Assembly (NCBI RefSeq): GCF_026341775.1
Contig: NZ_JAPEOB010000003.1
Span: 682,001-746,000, forward strand
Source: Streptomyces sp. NBC_00654
GTDB lineage: Bacteria > Actinomycetota > Actinomycetes > Streptomycetales > Streptomycetaceae
Reading direction: 5' to 3'
DNA: 64,000 bases
The translations under genes were made by a program, and so were the position numbers. The notes under the pieces were generated by a model. It made no database searches. It was not told the DNA's origin and saw only the letters and a program-made list of their open reading frames with translations. This document shows, piece by piece, positions 16,817-24,126 of the stretch. Numbering within the stretch: position 1 is the stretch's first letter; each line of letters starts with the position of its first letter.

Positions 16817-17617
16817 TCAGACGGGCGGCAGCATGGCGCGCCGGCCCGGGACGGCGGGCGACTGGACGGTCATGCCGCCGTCGACCACCAGGAGTTGGCC
16901 GGTGAGGTAGCGGGACTCGTCGGAGGCGAGGAAGACCATCGTGTGGCCGATGTCCTCGGGGGTGCCGAGGTAGGGCAGGGCGTTGTAGCCCTTGAGCGCC
17001 TCGATGACATCGGCGGGGAGGTTGTCCCGCAGGGCGGGGGTCATGACCGCTCCGGGGGCCACCGCGTTGCAGCGCACACCGTGCGGGCCGTACTGGACGG
17101 CGATCGACTTGGTGAGGCTGACGACGGCGGCCTTCACCGCGCCGTACGAGATCTGGAGGACGTCGCCGACCAGCCCGGCCACCGAGGCGGTGTTGATGAT
17201 GGAGCCTCCCCCGGCCTCGATCATGTGCGGGACCGCGTGCCGGGAGCCGAGCAGGGTGCTGCGTACGTTGAGGGCGACGGCCCGCTCGAACTCGTCCATG
17301 TCCAGCCGCAGCAGGTCCAGGTCCTTCCGGGGATCGCTGCCGCCCACGTGGTTGCAGAGCACGTCCAGGCCGCCGAACTCCGCGACCGCGGCGGCCACCG
17401 CGCCGGCCGTCGAGGCGTCGTCGGTGACATCGACGGTCACCGGGAGCGCCCGGCCGCCGGCGGCCTCGATCAGCCGGGCGGTCTCCTCCGCCGCGGCCGT
17501 GTCGTGGTCGGCGGCCACGACACGGGCGCCCTCCCGGCTCATCAGCTCGGCGGCGGCCCGGCCGATGCCGCTGCCGGCCCCGGTGATGAGTGCGGTCCTG
17601 TCCTTGAGACGGTCCAT
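16817..17617 (-). CDS. SDR-family oxidoreductase
   Basis: A 266-residue classical short-chain dehydrogenase. Cofactor motif TGAGSGIGRAAAE (about residues 11-23) followed by an Asp (AADHD) that favours NAD(H). The catalytic set is Ser in NTASVAG and YGAVK. The ATG follows GAGGAAGAGG. It is divergent from a TetR regulator across a spacer with two tandem palindromes, so it is very probably the repressor's target. Product chemistry is unknown; the C-terminal region with MTPALRDNLP and DGGMTVQSP resembles 3-oxoacyl-ACP-reductase-like proteins. Confidence 0.92.
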   Translation of the reverse strand: MDRLKDRTALITGAGSGIGRAAAELMSREGARVVAADHDTAAAEETARLIEAAGGRALPVTVDVTDDASTAGAVAAAVAEFGGLDVLCNHVGGSDPRKDLDLLRLDMDEFERAVALNVRSTLLGSRHAVPHMIEAGGGSIINTASVAGLVGDVLQISYGAVKAAVVSLTKSIAVQYGPHGVRCNAVAPGAVMTPALRDNLPADVIEALKGYNALPYLGTPEDIGHTMVFLASDESRYLTGQLLVVDGGMTVQSPAVPGRRAMLPPV

Positions 17618-17645
17618 GGTCCTCTTCCTCGCTCGCTCGACCGAA

Positions 17646-17666
17646 GTTGTCATCATTGATGACAAC
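17646..17666. promoter_or_regulatory. TetR operator 1 (perfect palindrome)
   Basis: A 10-1-10 perfect palindrome with core GTCATC-ATT-GATGAC, located 29 bp before the SDR start. It shares the half-site GTCATC/GATGAC with a second palindrome 23 bp away (centre to centre), on the same spacer shared by the divergent SDR and TetR genes. Confidence 0.85.
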
Positions 17667-17669
17667 CGT

Positions 17670-17688
17670 AAGTCATCTATGATGACTT
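17670..17688. promoter_or_regulatory. TetR operator 2 (perfect palindrome)
   Basis: AAGTCATC-TAT-GATGACTT, the same GTCATC-N3-GATGAC core as operator 1. It lies 28 bp before the TetR start, so the regulator probably represses both its own gene and the SDR gene by occupying adjacent sites. Confidence 0.85.
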
Positions 17689-17715
17689 TCCCAACGAGCA
17701 ACGGAGACCCCAGCC

Positions 17716-18300
17716 GTGACCGAGCCGCAGCGGGCCCCCAGGCCACGCCGATCCGCAGCCGTGACCAGGCAGGAGATCCACGACGCCGCCCGGGAACTGT
17801 TCACGCGCGAGGGCTTCGGCTCGGTCGGCATCCGGGCGGTCGCCGCGCGGGCCGGCGTCGACGCGGCTCTGGTGATCCGCCACTTCGGCTCCAAGGAGCA
17901 GCTCTTCGTCGAGGCGATGGCCGTCGACCTGCCCGCGACCCGGATCATGGAGGGCCCACTGGAAGGGATGGGCCGGGCGCTGGTGGAGCATGTGGTGGGG
18001 CTCTCGTCGTCCACCGCGGGGGCGCTGGCCGTGGCCTCGCTCGCCGCACTCTTCCGGGCCTCCGACCGGACCGAGGTCCAGCGGACCCTGCGGGCGACGA
18101 TCGAGCGCTCCTTCGCCGCCCCGCTCGTGCACCGGCTCGACGGGGCGGACGCCGAACTGCGCGCCCATCTGGTGGCGGCCCAGATCGGCGGCCTGCTCAC
18201 CTCCCTGCACGTGGTGGAGGACTCCGTACTGACAGGAGCCGGCCGGACGGCCCTGGTCGCGCACTACGGCGACGCCGTCCAGCGGCTGATCGACGGCTGA
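17716..18300 (+). CDS. TetR-family regulator of the adjacent SDR gene
   Basis: A 194-residue repressor. The N-terminal helix-turn-helix TRQEIHDAARELFTREGFGSVGIRAVAARAGVDAALVIRHFGSKEQLFVEAM is typical, with AALVIRHFGSK as recognition helix and wing. The C-terminal ligand domain (residues 75-190) is Ala/Leu-rich and fits the TetR_C_33-like group. GTG start preceded by GGAGACCCCAGCC. The divergent spacer holds two GTCATC-N3-GATGAC palindromes. Ligand unknown. Confidence 0.93.
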   Translation: MTEPQRAPRPRRSAAVTRQEIHDAARELFTREGFGSVGIRAVAARAGVDAALVIRHFGSKEQLFVEAMAVDLPATRIMEGPLEGMGRALVEHVVGLSSSTAGALAVASLAALFRASDRTEVQRTLRATIERSFAAPLVHRLDGADAELRAHLVAAQIGGLLTSLHVVEDSVLTGAGRTALVAHYGDAVQRLIDG

Positions 18301-18327
18301 CCGACGGCTGACCCGTGGCCGACCGAC

Positions 18328-18355
18328 GGCCGACCGGCACCACGACCGGTCGGCC
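18328..18355. terminator. Bidirectional hairpin between two convergent TetR genes
   Basis: GGCCGACCGG and CCGGTCGGCC form a perfect 10-bp stem with an 8-nt loop, embedded in CCGACGGC-type repeats. It lies between the stops of the convergent TetR genes. Confidence 0.65.
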
Positions 18356-18392
18356 GGAACCCGCGAACCCCGAACCGCTCACGCGGCGGCCC

Positions 18393-18983
18393 TCAGTAGC
18401 CCTCCGCTCCCAGCGCGCGCAGCACATGCGCCACCAGCGCGGCGACCGTCTCCTCGTCGTGGACCGGCCTGCGCAGCACATGGCGGTAGTAGACGGGGCC
18501 GTAGAGCATCTCCACCGCCAGCGGAAGGTCCGCGTCCGCCGGGATCTGCCCCTGCTCCTGAGCGCTCCGCAGCCGCGCCACCGCGGCCTCGAACCGGGGG
18601 TCGACCAGCTGCTCCCGCACCGCCCGCGCCAGCACGTCGTCGTGGTGGACCTCGGAGAGGATGCCCGCGTACGCGGGGCCGAACGGCGGCGTCGAGAGCA
18701 GCTTCACCGCGGCCGTCACATGGCCCCGCAGATCGGCGCCGATGTCACCGGTGTCGACGAACGGGGTGGCATCGACCAACGCCTCGGTGAACGCCTCCAG
18801 CAGCACCGCGCTCTTCGACGGCCACCAGCGGTAAATAGTCTTCTTGCTCACACCGGCGCGGGCCGCGATGGCCTCCACCGTGACCCGGCCGTACCCCTTC
18901 TCCGTACACAGGTCGAGCGCGGCCCGAAGGGTCGCACGTCGTGATCTCTCGCTGCGGCGCAGGGAACTCGGCGATGTGATCAT
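18393..18983 (-). CDS. TetR-family transcriptional regulator
   Basis: A 196-residue regulator. The helix-turn-helix segment is RATLRAALDLCTEKGYGRVTVEAIAARAGVSKKTIYRWWPSKSAVLLEAF (residues about 15-63). The C-terminal domain with FGPAYAGILSEVHHDDVLARAVREQLVDPRF matches the group often annotated TetR_C_11. The ATG was chosen as the first with the usual N-terminal basic tail. It converges on the previous TetR gene and is separated by 274 bp, with no gene, from the ABC permease behind it. Target unknown; the upstream spacer has a GGAACG...CGTTCC inverted repeat (19062-19086) that could be its own operator. Confidence 0.9.
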   Translation of the reverse strand: MITSPSSLRRSERSRRATLRAALDLCTEKGYGRVTVEAIAARAGVSKKTIYRWWPSKSAVLLEAFTEALVDATPFVDTGDIGADLRGHVTAAVKLLSTPPFGPAYAGILSEVHHDDVLARAVREQLVDPRFEAAVARLRSAQEQGQIPADADLPLAVEMLYGPVYYRHVLRRPVHDEETVAALVAHVLRALGAEGY

Positions 18984-19257
18984 TCGGTGAGCATAGGGGT
19001 CTTCAAGCCATCTCTTGTTGACAGGTCGTCGCCAGAAGTCGAACAATACCGAGGCGGAAACGGAACGTACCGTGTCGTGTCGTTCCCGTTGTCCGCACCG
19101 TTCGTGCCGTTCGCGCCGCGACGAGCCGATCGGGGGACGGCTCGCCCGGCCGACGGTGCGGTCGGGCCCGTACCGTCCGGATCAAGCCAAGACCGCCCCC
19201 GGGCACTCCGCGTCACTCCGTCCCTCCCGCCGGGCCGCCCGGCGCTTCCCGGGCCGT

Positions 19258-20265
19258 TCAGGCAGTGATGTCCTTGGCGGTGAAGCGGGCCCAGGCCGCC
19301 GAGCCGAACACCGCCGCGTACATCCCCTGAAGGCCGAGGTTCCTGACGATCTCGTCCCCGTGGACGGGGTCGCGCAGCAGGTCCGCGAAGGACAGCCAGT
19401 AGTGCGGGAAGAGATACGGGTGGACGGCGCTCAGCTGCGGGATCGACCCCAGGATCTGCACCGTGATCAGCAGGCCGACCGTGGCCGCCATCGCCGCGAT
19501 CCCGCTGCCGGTCAGCGTCGAGATGAACAGGCCCAGCGCCGCGAAGCCGGTCAGCGACGCGGCGACCACCACCGCGATCAGTCCGGCCCGCACCAGCCCC
19601 TCACCGAAGCCGATCCGGGTCCCGGAGATCGTGGTGACCTCGCCGAGGGGGAAGAGCAGCGCGCCCACGGCCAGCGCCGACGCCGCCACGACCAGCGTCG
19701 CGACCAGGCAGAAGACGAGCACACTGGCGTACTTGGCGAGCAGCAGCCGGGTGCGGCCGGCCGGGGCGACGAGCAGATAGCGCAGGGTGCCGCCGTTCGC
19801 CTCGCCCGCGATCGAGTCGCCCGCGACGACGCCGACGGCCATCGGCAGGAAGACCGGGAGCGTCGCGGCGAGGGCGGCGAAGACCAGGAAGAGACCGTTG
19901 TTGGTGACCTGGGTGAGGAAGGCCGGTCCCCCGGCCCCGCCCGGGGCTCCGTCTCCACCGCCGCCGCCCGTCTCGATCCTGACCGCGATCCCGATCAGTA
20001 CGGGTACGGCGGCGAGCACGCCGAGCAGGGCGAGGGTCCGCCAGCGGCGCAGGGTGGTGGTGACTTCGGAGCGCAGGATTCCGAACGTCCACAGGAGGTT
20101 GCGGACGGCCCGCACGCCGGTGGCATCGGCCCGCACGCGGGTGACGTCGTCCCGTACGCCCGTGGCATCGGCCCGCACGCCGGCGACGTCGGCCCGTACG
20201 CCCGTGGCATCGGCCGGCGCGCCGGTGACGTCGTCCCGTACGCCCGTCGGTTCAGCCTGCGACAT
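19258..20265 (-). CDS. ABC transporter permease (ABC-2 type) with N-terminal heptapeptide repeats
   Basis: A 335-residue membrane subunit with about six helices (residues 70-90, 135-165, 185-215, 230-260, 265-290, 310-325) and the ABC-2 segment GVVAGDSIAGEANGGTLRYLLVAPAGRTRLLLAKYASVLVF. Unusually, residues 7-55 are seven degenerate heptads of the type TGVRADV/TGVRADA, encoded by a 21-bp minisatellite. The start overlaps the ATPase gene by 14 bp, so the two are co-translated. It forms an exporter with the upstream ATPase; substrate unknown. The tail has no hydrophobic stretch and is probably a flexible cytosolic extension. Confidence 0.9.
   Translation of the reverse strand: MSQAEPTGVRDDVTGAPADATGVRADVAGVRADATGVRDDVTRVRADATGVRAVRNLLWTFGILRSEVTTTLRRWRTLALLGVLAAVPVLIGIAVRIETGGGGGDGAPGGAGGPAFLTQVTNNGLFLVFAALAATLPVFLPMAVGVVAGDSIAGEANGGTLRYLLVAPAGRTRLLLAKYASVLVFCLVATLVVAASALAVGALLFPLGEVTTISGTRIGFGEGLVRAGLIAVVVAASLTGFAALGLFISTLTGSGIAAMAATVGLLITVQILGSIPQLSAVHPYLFPHYWLSFADLLRDPVHGDEIVRNLGLQGMYAAVFGSAAWARFTAKDITA
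20111..20257 (-). repeat. Seven-unit 21-bp minisatellite in the ABC permease gene
   Basis: Seven contiguous 21-bp units, alternating in a 42-bp higher-order pattern (GTGGCATCG-type and GTGACGTCG-type units), read as seven heptapeptides in frame. Because the unit is a multiple of three, gain or loss of units would keep the gene open. Confidence 0.95.
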
Positions 20266-21307
20266 CGAATCCCTCTCCGGTCAGTGCGACGAAGGCGTCC
20301 TCCAGCGAGGCCCGTTCGACGCCGAAGGCCCGTACCCGCACCCCGGCACCCACCAGTGCCGCGTTGAGGTCGGCGAGTTCCGTACCGCCGGGCGGGGCGT
20401 CACCGGTCAGCCGGTCGCCGTCCGTCCGCAGTCCGGTGATCCCTTGCTCCCTGAGGACCCGGGCGGCGTCGCCCGGGTCGGGGGTGGTGACCGTGAGCCG
20501 GCCCCGGGTGCCCGCGGCGAGCTCGGCGACGGGTCCCTGGACGATCAGCCGGCCGCGGGCCATCACCGCGGCGTGCGTACAGACCTGCTCGATCTCGTCC
20601 AGGAGGTGGGAGGAGAGGAAGACCGTGGTGCCTTCCGCCGCCAGTTCCCGGACGAGGGAGCGGATCTCCCGCATGCCCTGCGGGTCCAGGCCGTTGGTGG
20701 GTTCGTCGAGGACGAGCAGGCGGCGCGGCCGGAGCAGGGCCGCGGCGAGCCCGAGGCGCTGCTTCATGCCGAGGGAGTACGCCTTGGCCTTCTTGCCCGA
20801 GGCGGCCGCGAGCCCGACCCGGTCCAGGGCGTGCGCGACGCGGGCGCGACGGGTGCGGGGGTCGGCGGTCGGGTCGGCGGAGTCGTAGCGCAGCAGGTTG
20901 TCCCGGCCGGTCAGGAAGCCGTACAGCGCCGGGCCCTCGATCAGCGCGCCGACCTGCGGCAGCACGCTGCGGGCGCCGCCCGGCATGGGGCTGCCGAGCA
21001 CCCGGGCGGTGCCGGACGTCGGGTCGATGAGGCCCATGAGCATCCGGATCGTGGTGGTCTTCCCTGAGCCGTTGGGGCCGAGGAAGCCGAAGACGCTGCC
21101 GCCGGGGACGGTGAGGTCGAGGCCGTCGACGGCGAGCTGGCCGCCCCGGTAGCGCTTGGTGAGACCGCGGGTCTCGATCACGGCCTCCGCCGCCCCGCCG
21201 CCGGCCACTCCCGCCGTCCCGTCATCGGCCGTGCCCGCCGTCCCGCCACGGGCCGCCGCCGCACTCATCGCCGTACCGCCATCGGCCGTACGCGCCGTTC
21301 CGGTCAT
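20252..21307 (-). CDS. ABC transporter ATP-binding protein
   Basis: A 351-residue ATPase of the ABC-2/DrrA-like group. Walker A FLGPNGSGKTTTIRMLMGL, signature YSLGMKQRLGLAAALLRPRRLLVLDEPTNGLDPQG (signature, Walker B and D-loop), and H-loop FLSSHLLDEIEQV. Residues 1-40 are a low-complexity Ala/Gly/Thr tail with TAGTADDGTAG-like repeats. The start MTGTART was chosen because GGGAGAGG lies just upstream; a GTG 5 codons earlier would overlap that site. The C-terminal 80 residues (LTVTTPDPGDAARVL...) match the accessory domain of drug and lantibiotic exporters. Coupled to the permease downstream and 122 bp after the LolA-like gene. Confidence 0.93.
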   Translation of the reverse strand: MTGTARTADGGTAMSAAAARGGTAGTADDGTAGVAGGGAAEAVIETRGLTKRYRGGQLAVDGLDLTVPGGSVFGFLGPNGSGKTTTIRMLMGLIDPTSGTARVLGSPMPGGARSVLPQVGALIEGPALYGFLTGRDNLLRYDSADPTADPRTRRARVAHALDRVGLAAASGKKAKAYSLGMKQRLGLAAALLRPRRLLVLDEPTNGLDPQGMREIRSLVRELAAEGTTVFLSSHLLDEIEQVCTHAAVMARGRLIVQGPVAELAAGTRGRLTVTTPDPGDAARVLREQGITGLRTDGDRLTGDAPPGGTELADLNAALVGAGVRVRAFGVERASLEDAFVALTGEGFDVAG

Positions 21308-21360
21308 GCGCACCTCTCCCACCTCTGCCCGGCCCGGACCGGCCCGGCCCGGCTCAGCGG

Positions 21361-21395
21361 GCCGCCCCGCCGCGCGGTGCGCACGGCGGGGCGGC
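21361..21395 (-). terminator. Terminator after the LolA-like gene
   Basis: GCCGCCCCGCCG and its exact complement form a 12-bp stem with an 11-nt loop, 35 nt past the LolA-like stop on the minus strand and before the ABC ATPase gene. No U-tract. Confidence 0.7.
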
Positions 21396-21429
21396 TTCGT
21401 TCACCGTGGGTACGGAAGCACCCCGGCGC

Positions 21430-22698
21430 CTACTTGGCGCCGTTGGCCGCCTGTACCAGCGCGTCCTTCGTCACCGCTCCGACGTAGACGGTGCCGTCGT
21501 CCGTCAGCAGGGCGTTCACCAGGCGGGTCTTGAAGACCGTGCCCGAGCCGAACTTCCCGGTGACCTTGTCACCCAGGGCGTCCAGGAAACCCTGGGCCTC
21601 GGCCGGCAGGCCCTTCGCGTCCGCCGAGCCGCCGGTGGGCAGGCCCGAACCGCCGGGGGTCTTGATCTGGGCGACCGAGGTCCAGCCCTCCCCGATCACG
21701 TTCACCCCTTCGAAGTCCCCCAGGGCCTTCATTCCTTCCGGCCCGGCGAACTGCTCCGGCGTCATCCCGGCCTCGCCCTGCTTCTCCGCCTCGGCCTTGA
21801 GGTCGTCCGCCTCGGTCACCTTCGCGCCCTTGGGCGGGGTGAAGGAGAACAAGGAGGCATCGGGCCGGCCGAAGTCGACCTTGGTGAAGCCCGCGTCGAC
21901 CACGGCCTTGCCGCCGCCGCTCGCGGACAGGGTGAACTTCAGCGGCACCCCGTTGGCCGCGTCCACCGCGACCCGGATCGAGCCGACCGTCGAACCGGAC
22001 TGCTTCGGCTTGATCAGCAGCTGGTACGCGTCACGCCCCGCCACCCGCGAGGTGCCGTCGACGGTGACCGAGGTGGTGTCCCCGGCCGCCGCGAGAGCCT
22101 GCTCGGCGAGCGCCTTCGGTGTGGCCGGAACACCCTCGGGTGCCTGGTGCCGCTCCCGCTGCTTCTGCTGCTTCTGCTGCTCGGCGTCCGCCGCGGCGTG
22201 GTAGACCTCGCCGGACTTGCTGTCGTACGCCCAGACCTCGCCCTTGTTGTGGATGAGGTTGTACTCGGCGGCGTCCCCGAGGATCGAGAGCCGCTGCCTG
22301 TCGGGGCCGTCCGCCGCCACCCGCAGCGTGTGCGTACCGGAGGTCAGCTCCATGAGCTTGTCCTCCGGGGCCGCGCCGGAGCCGCCGTCCGTACCGCCCG
22401 CGCCGGGGGCGAAGGAGCCGGCGAGGCCGCCGAGGGACGGGATGCCGAGGTCGGTGCTGATCTTCAGCGTGCCGGAGAGCCGCTGCTCGTCCGAGGACGC
22501 GATCTTCTCGATGAGTTCCTGGGCGCTGATCTTCGGCAGCTCGGGATCACCGGAGTCCGCGAGGGCCGGGACGAGTCCGATCGTCGCGGCCGCCACCCCC
22601 GCCACTGCGACGGGGACGATGTATCGCGCCGCCTTCCGGCGGCCCACGACAGTGCCCGTGGCCTTGCCGGTGGTCTCTGCGCTGTCGTTCGGTGCCAT
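21430..22698 (-). CDS. Membrane-anchored LolA-like lipoprotein-carrier-fold protein
   Basis: A 422-residue exported protein. A short basic tail is followed by one helix, ARYIVPVAVAGVAAATIGLVPALA (residues about 24-47), acting as signal anchor or signal peptide. The exported part starts SAQELIEKIASSDEQRLSGTLKIST and continues AEYNLIHNKGEVWAYDSKSGEVYHA...YQLLIKPKQSGSTVGSIRVAVDAANGVPLKFTL, the pattern of the LolA/LolB-like half-barrel (DUF2092-type) proteins of actinobacteria. There is no lipobox Cys. GGAGGTAGGG precedes the ATG. In Gram-positives these proteins may carry lipid or lipoprotein cargo; its proximity to an ABC-2 exporter suggests joint work. Confidence 0.85.
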   Translation of the reverse strand: MAPNDSAETTGKATGTVVGRRKAARYIVPVAVAGVAAATIGLVPALADSGDPELPKISAQELIEKIASSDEQRLSGTLKISTDLGIPSLGGLAGSFAPGAGGTDGGSGAAPEDKLMELTSGTHTLRVAADGPDRQRLSILGDAAEYNLIHNKGEVWAYDSKSGEVYHAAADAEQQKQQKQRERHQAPEGVPATPKALAEQALAAAGDTTSVTVDGTSRVAGRDAYQLLIKPKQSGSTVGSIRVAVDAANGVPLKFTLSASGGGKAVVDAGFTKVDFGRPDASLFSFTPPKGAKVTEADDLKAEAEKQGEAGMTPEQFAGPEGMKALGDFEGVNVIGEGWTSVAQIKTPGGSGLPTGGSADAKGLPAEAQGFLDALGDKVTGKFGSGTVFKTRLVNALLTDDGTVYVGAVTKDALVQAANGAK

Positions 22699-22959
22699 GT
22701 GTGCCCTACCTCCGTGGTCGGCGGCGTCCGTCCGTTGCTCACGTCCACTCCCTGCCGCCATTCTCACCCGATGTGGTCAGGAGTGGTTGTTCTCATCTGA
22801 CCAAACCGGGCCCCCCGAAGCGTCAGCCCCCGGGATCAACTCCGCCTACTGCTGCGGTATGACAACCGAGGGGCCGGGACCGGCCGTCCACTAGGGGTCC
22901 GCAGGGCGTACAGGGCCGACAGAGGTAGTGCCGCGACGGCGGGATCCCCGAACGATGTG
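22699..22959 (-). other. 261-bp spacer, no gene
   Basis: Between the polyprenyl synthase stop and the LolA-like start on the same strand. No coding stretch and no strong hairpin was seen. A minus-strand promoter for the LolA-like gene is expected near 22755-22800 but no clear box pair stands out. Confidence 0.5.
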
Positions 22960-23970
22960 TCAGCCGGCGCGGTGCACCACGGCGTCGCACAGCTCCGCCA
23001 GGGCGGACTTGGCGTAGCACTCGGGCAGCGGCGCCAGCGTGGCCCGCGCCTCCTGGGCGTAGCGGACGGTGTCCTGACGGGCCTGCTCCAGCGCCGGGTG
23101 GGCACGCAGCCTGCGCAGTGCCTCGGCCAGCCGGGCGTCGTCGCTCAGATCGCCGTCCAGCAGCTCCACGAGCTCCAGGTCGTCGGGCTTGCCGTCGGCC
23201 GCCGCCTGCGCCCGCAGCCGCAGGACCGGGAGTGTGGAGATGCCCTCGCGCAGATCGGTGCCGGGGGTCTTGCCGGACTCGTGGGAGTCGGACGCGATGT
23301 CGAGGACGTCGTCGGCGAGCTGGAAGGCGATGCCCAGGCGCTCCCCGTACTGGGTGAGGATGTCGACGACCCGCTCGTCGGCGCCGGACATCAGGGCTCC
23401 GAACCGCCCGGACACGGCGATCAGCGAGCCGGTCTTGCCGCTCAGGACGTCCAGGTAGTGGTCGACCGGGTCGCGGCCGTCGCGCGGCCCCGCCGTCTCC
23501 AGGATCTGGCCGGTGACCAGACGCTCGAACGCCTCCGCCTGGATGCGTACGGCCTCCGGGCCGAGGTCGGCCAGGATGTGCGAGGCACGGGCGAAGAGGA
23601 AGTCGCCGGTCAGGACGGCGACGGAGTTGCCCCAGCGGACATTGGCGCTGTCGACCCCGCGGCGTACGTCCGCCTCGTCCATCACGTCGTCGTGGTAGAG
23701 CGTGGCCAGATGGGTCAGTTCCACGACCACGGCCGAGGGAACGATCCCGGGCGCGTCCGGGTCACCGAACTGGGACGCCAGCATGACCAGCAGTGGCCGA
23801 AAACGTTTGCCGCCTGCACGGACGAGGTGCTGCGCGGCCTCCGTGATGAAGGGGACATCGCTCTTGGTCGCTTCGAGCAGCCCCGCCTCGACAGCGGCCA
23901 TACCCGTCTCGACATGGGTCTCAAGAGCCTGGTCCCGCACGCGCAGTCCGAACGGCCCGACGACGGTCAC
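22960..23970 (-). CDS. Polyprenyl diphosphate synthase (trans-prenyl type)
   Basis: A 336-residue cytosolic prenyltransferase that condenses isopentenyl diphosphate units into a long-chain diphosphate. The first Asp-rich motif is LYHDDVMDEAD and the second is FQLADDVLDIAS; both DDxxD signatures are intact, as is GGKRFRPLL. The motif contexts fit the hepta/octa/nonaprenyl group that makes the menaquinone side chain, the electron acceptor of complex I encoded 8 kb away. GTG start with AGGAGA upstream. A promoter candidate lies 34 nt upstream. The gene is monocistronic, divergent from a peptide transporter. Exact chain length cannot be read from sequence. Confidence 0.93.
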   Translation of the reverse strand: MTVVGPFGLRVRDQALETHVETGMAAVEAGLLEATKSDVPFITEAAQHLVRAGGKRFRPLLVMLASQFGDPDAPGIVPSAVVVELTHLATLYHDDVMDEADVRRGVDSANVRWGNSVAVLTGDFLFARASHILADLGPEAVRIQAEAFERLVTGQILETAGPRDGRDPVDHYLDVLSGKTGSLIAVSGRFGALMSGADERVVDILTQYGERLGIAFQLADDVLDIASDSHESGKTPGTDLREGISTLPVLRLRAQAAADGKPDDLELVELLDGDLSDDARLAEALRRLRAHPALEQARQDTVRYAQEARATLAPLPECYAKSALAELCDAVVHRAG

Positions 23971-24003
23971 GAGGGGGTCTCCTGTCTACTGACGATCACA
24001 TGG

Positions 24004-24032
24004 ATTGTCGATGTGTCGCTGTCATCACTCAA
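24004..24032 (-). promoter_or_regulatory. Promoter candidate for polyprenyl synthase
   Basis: On the minus strand TTGAGT and GACAAT are separated by 17 nt, ending 34 nt before the GTG start. The boxes fit a housekeeping (HrdB-type) promoter moderately well. Confidence 0.5.
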
Positions 24033-24126
24033 CTCAGCGTATCCGGTCCTCTTTGGATCACCGTGGGCGCCTTCCCGCCACCGCCGGTATGTTCGGGATC
24101 AGCTCATACGATCAGGAGTTGCCGTT

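Noticed and set aside
19062..19086. Firm operator call for the inverted repeat GGAACG...CGTTCC upstream of the second TetR gene
   Set aside because: Only 6-bp arms with a 13-bp gap in a GC-rich repeat-like stretch; could be chance, so it is mentioned only under the gene.
20111..20257. CRISPR-like array
   Set aside because: Units are contiguous 21-mers without spacers and are translated in frame, so this is a coding minisatellite.
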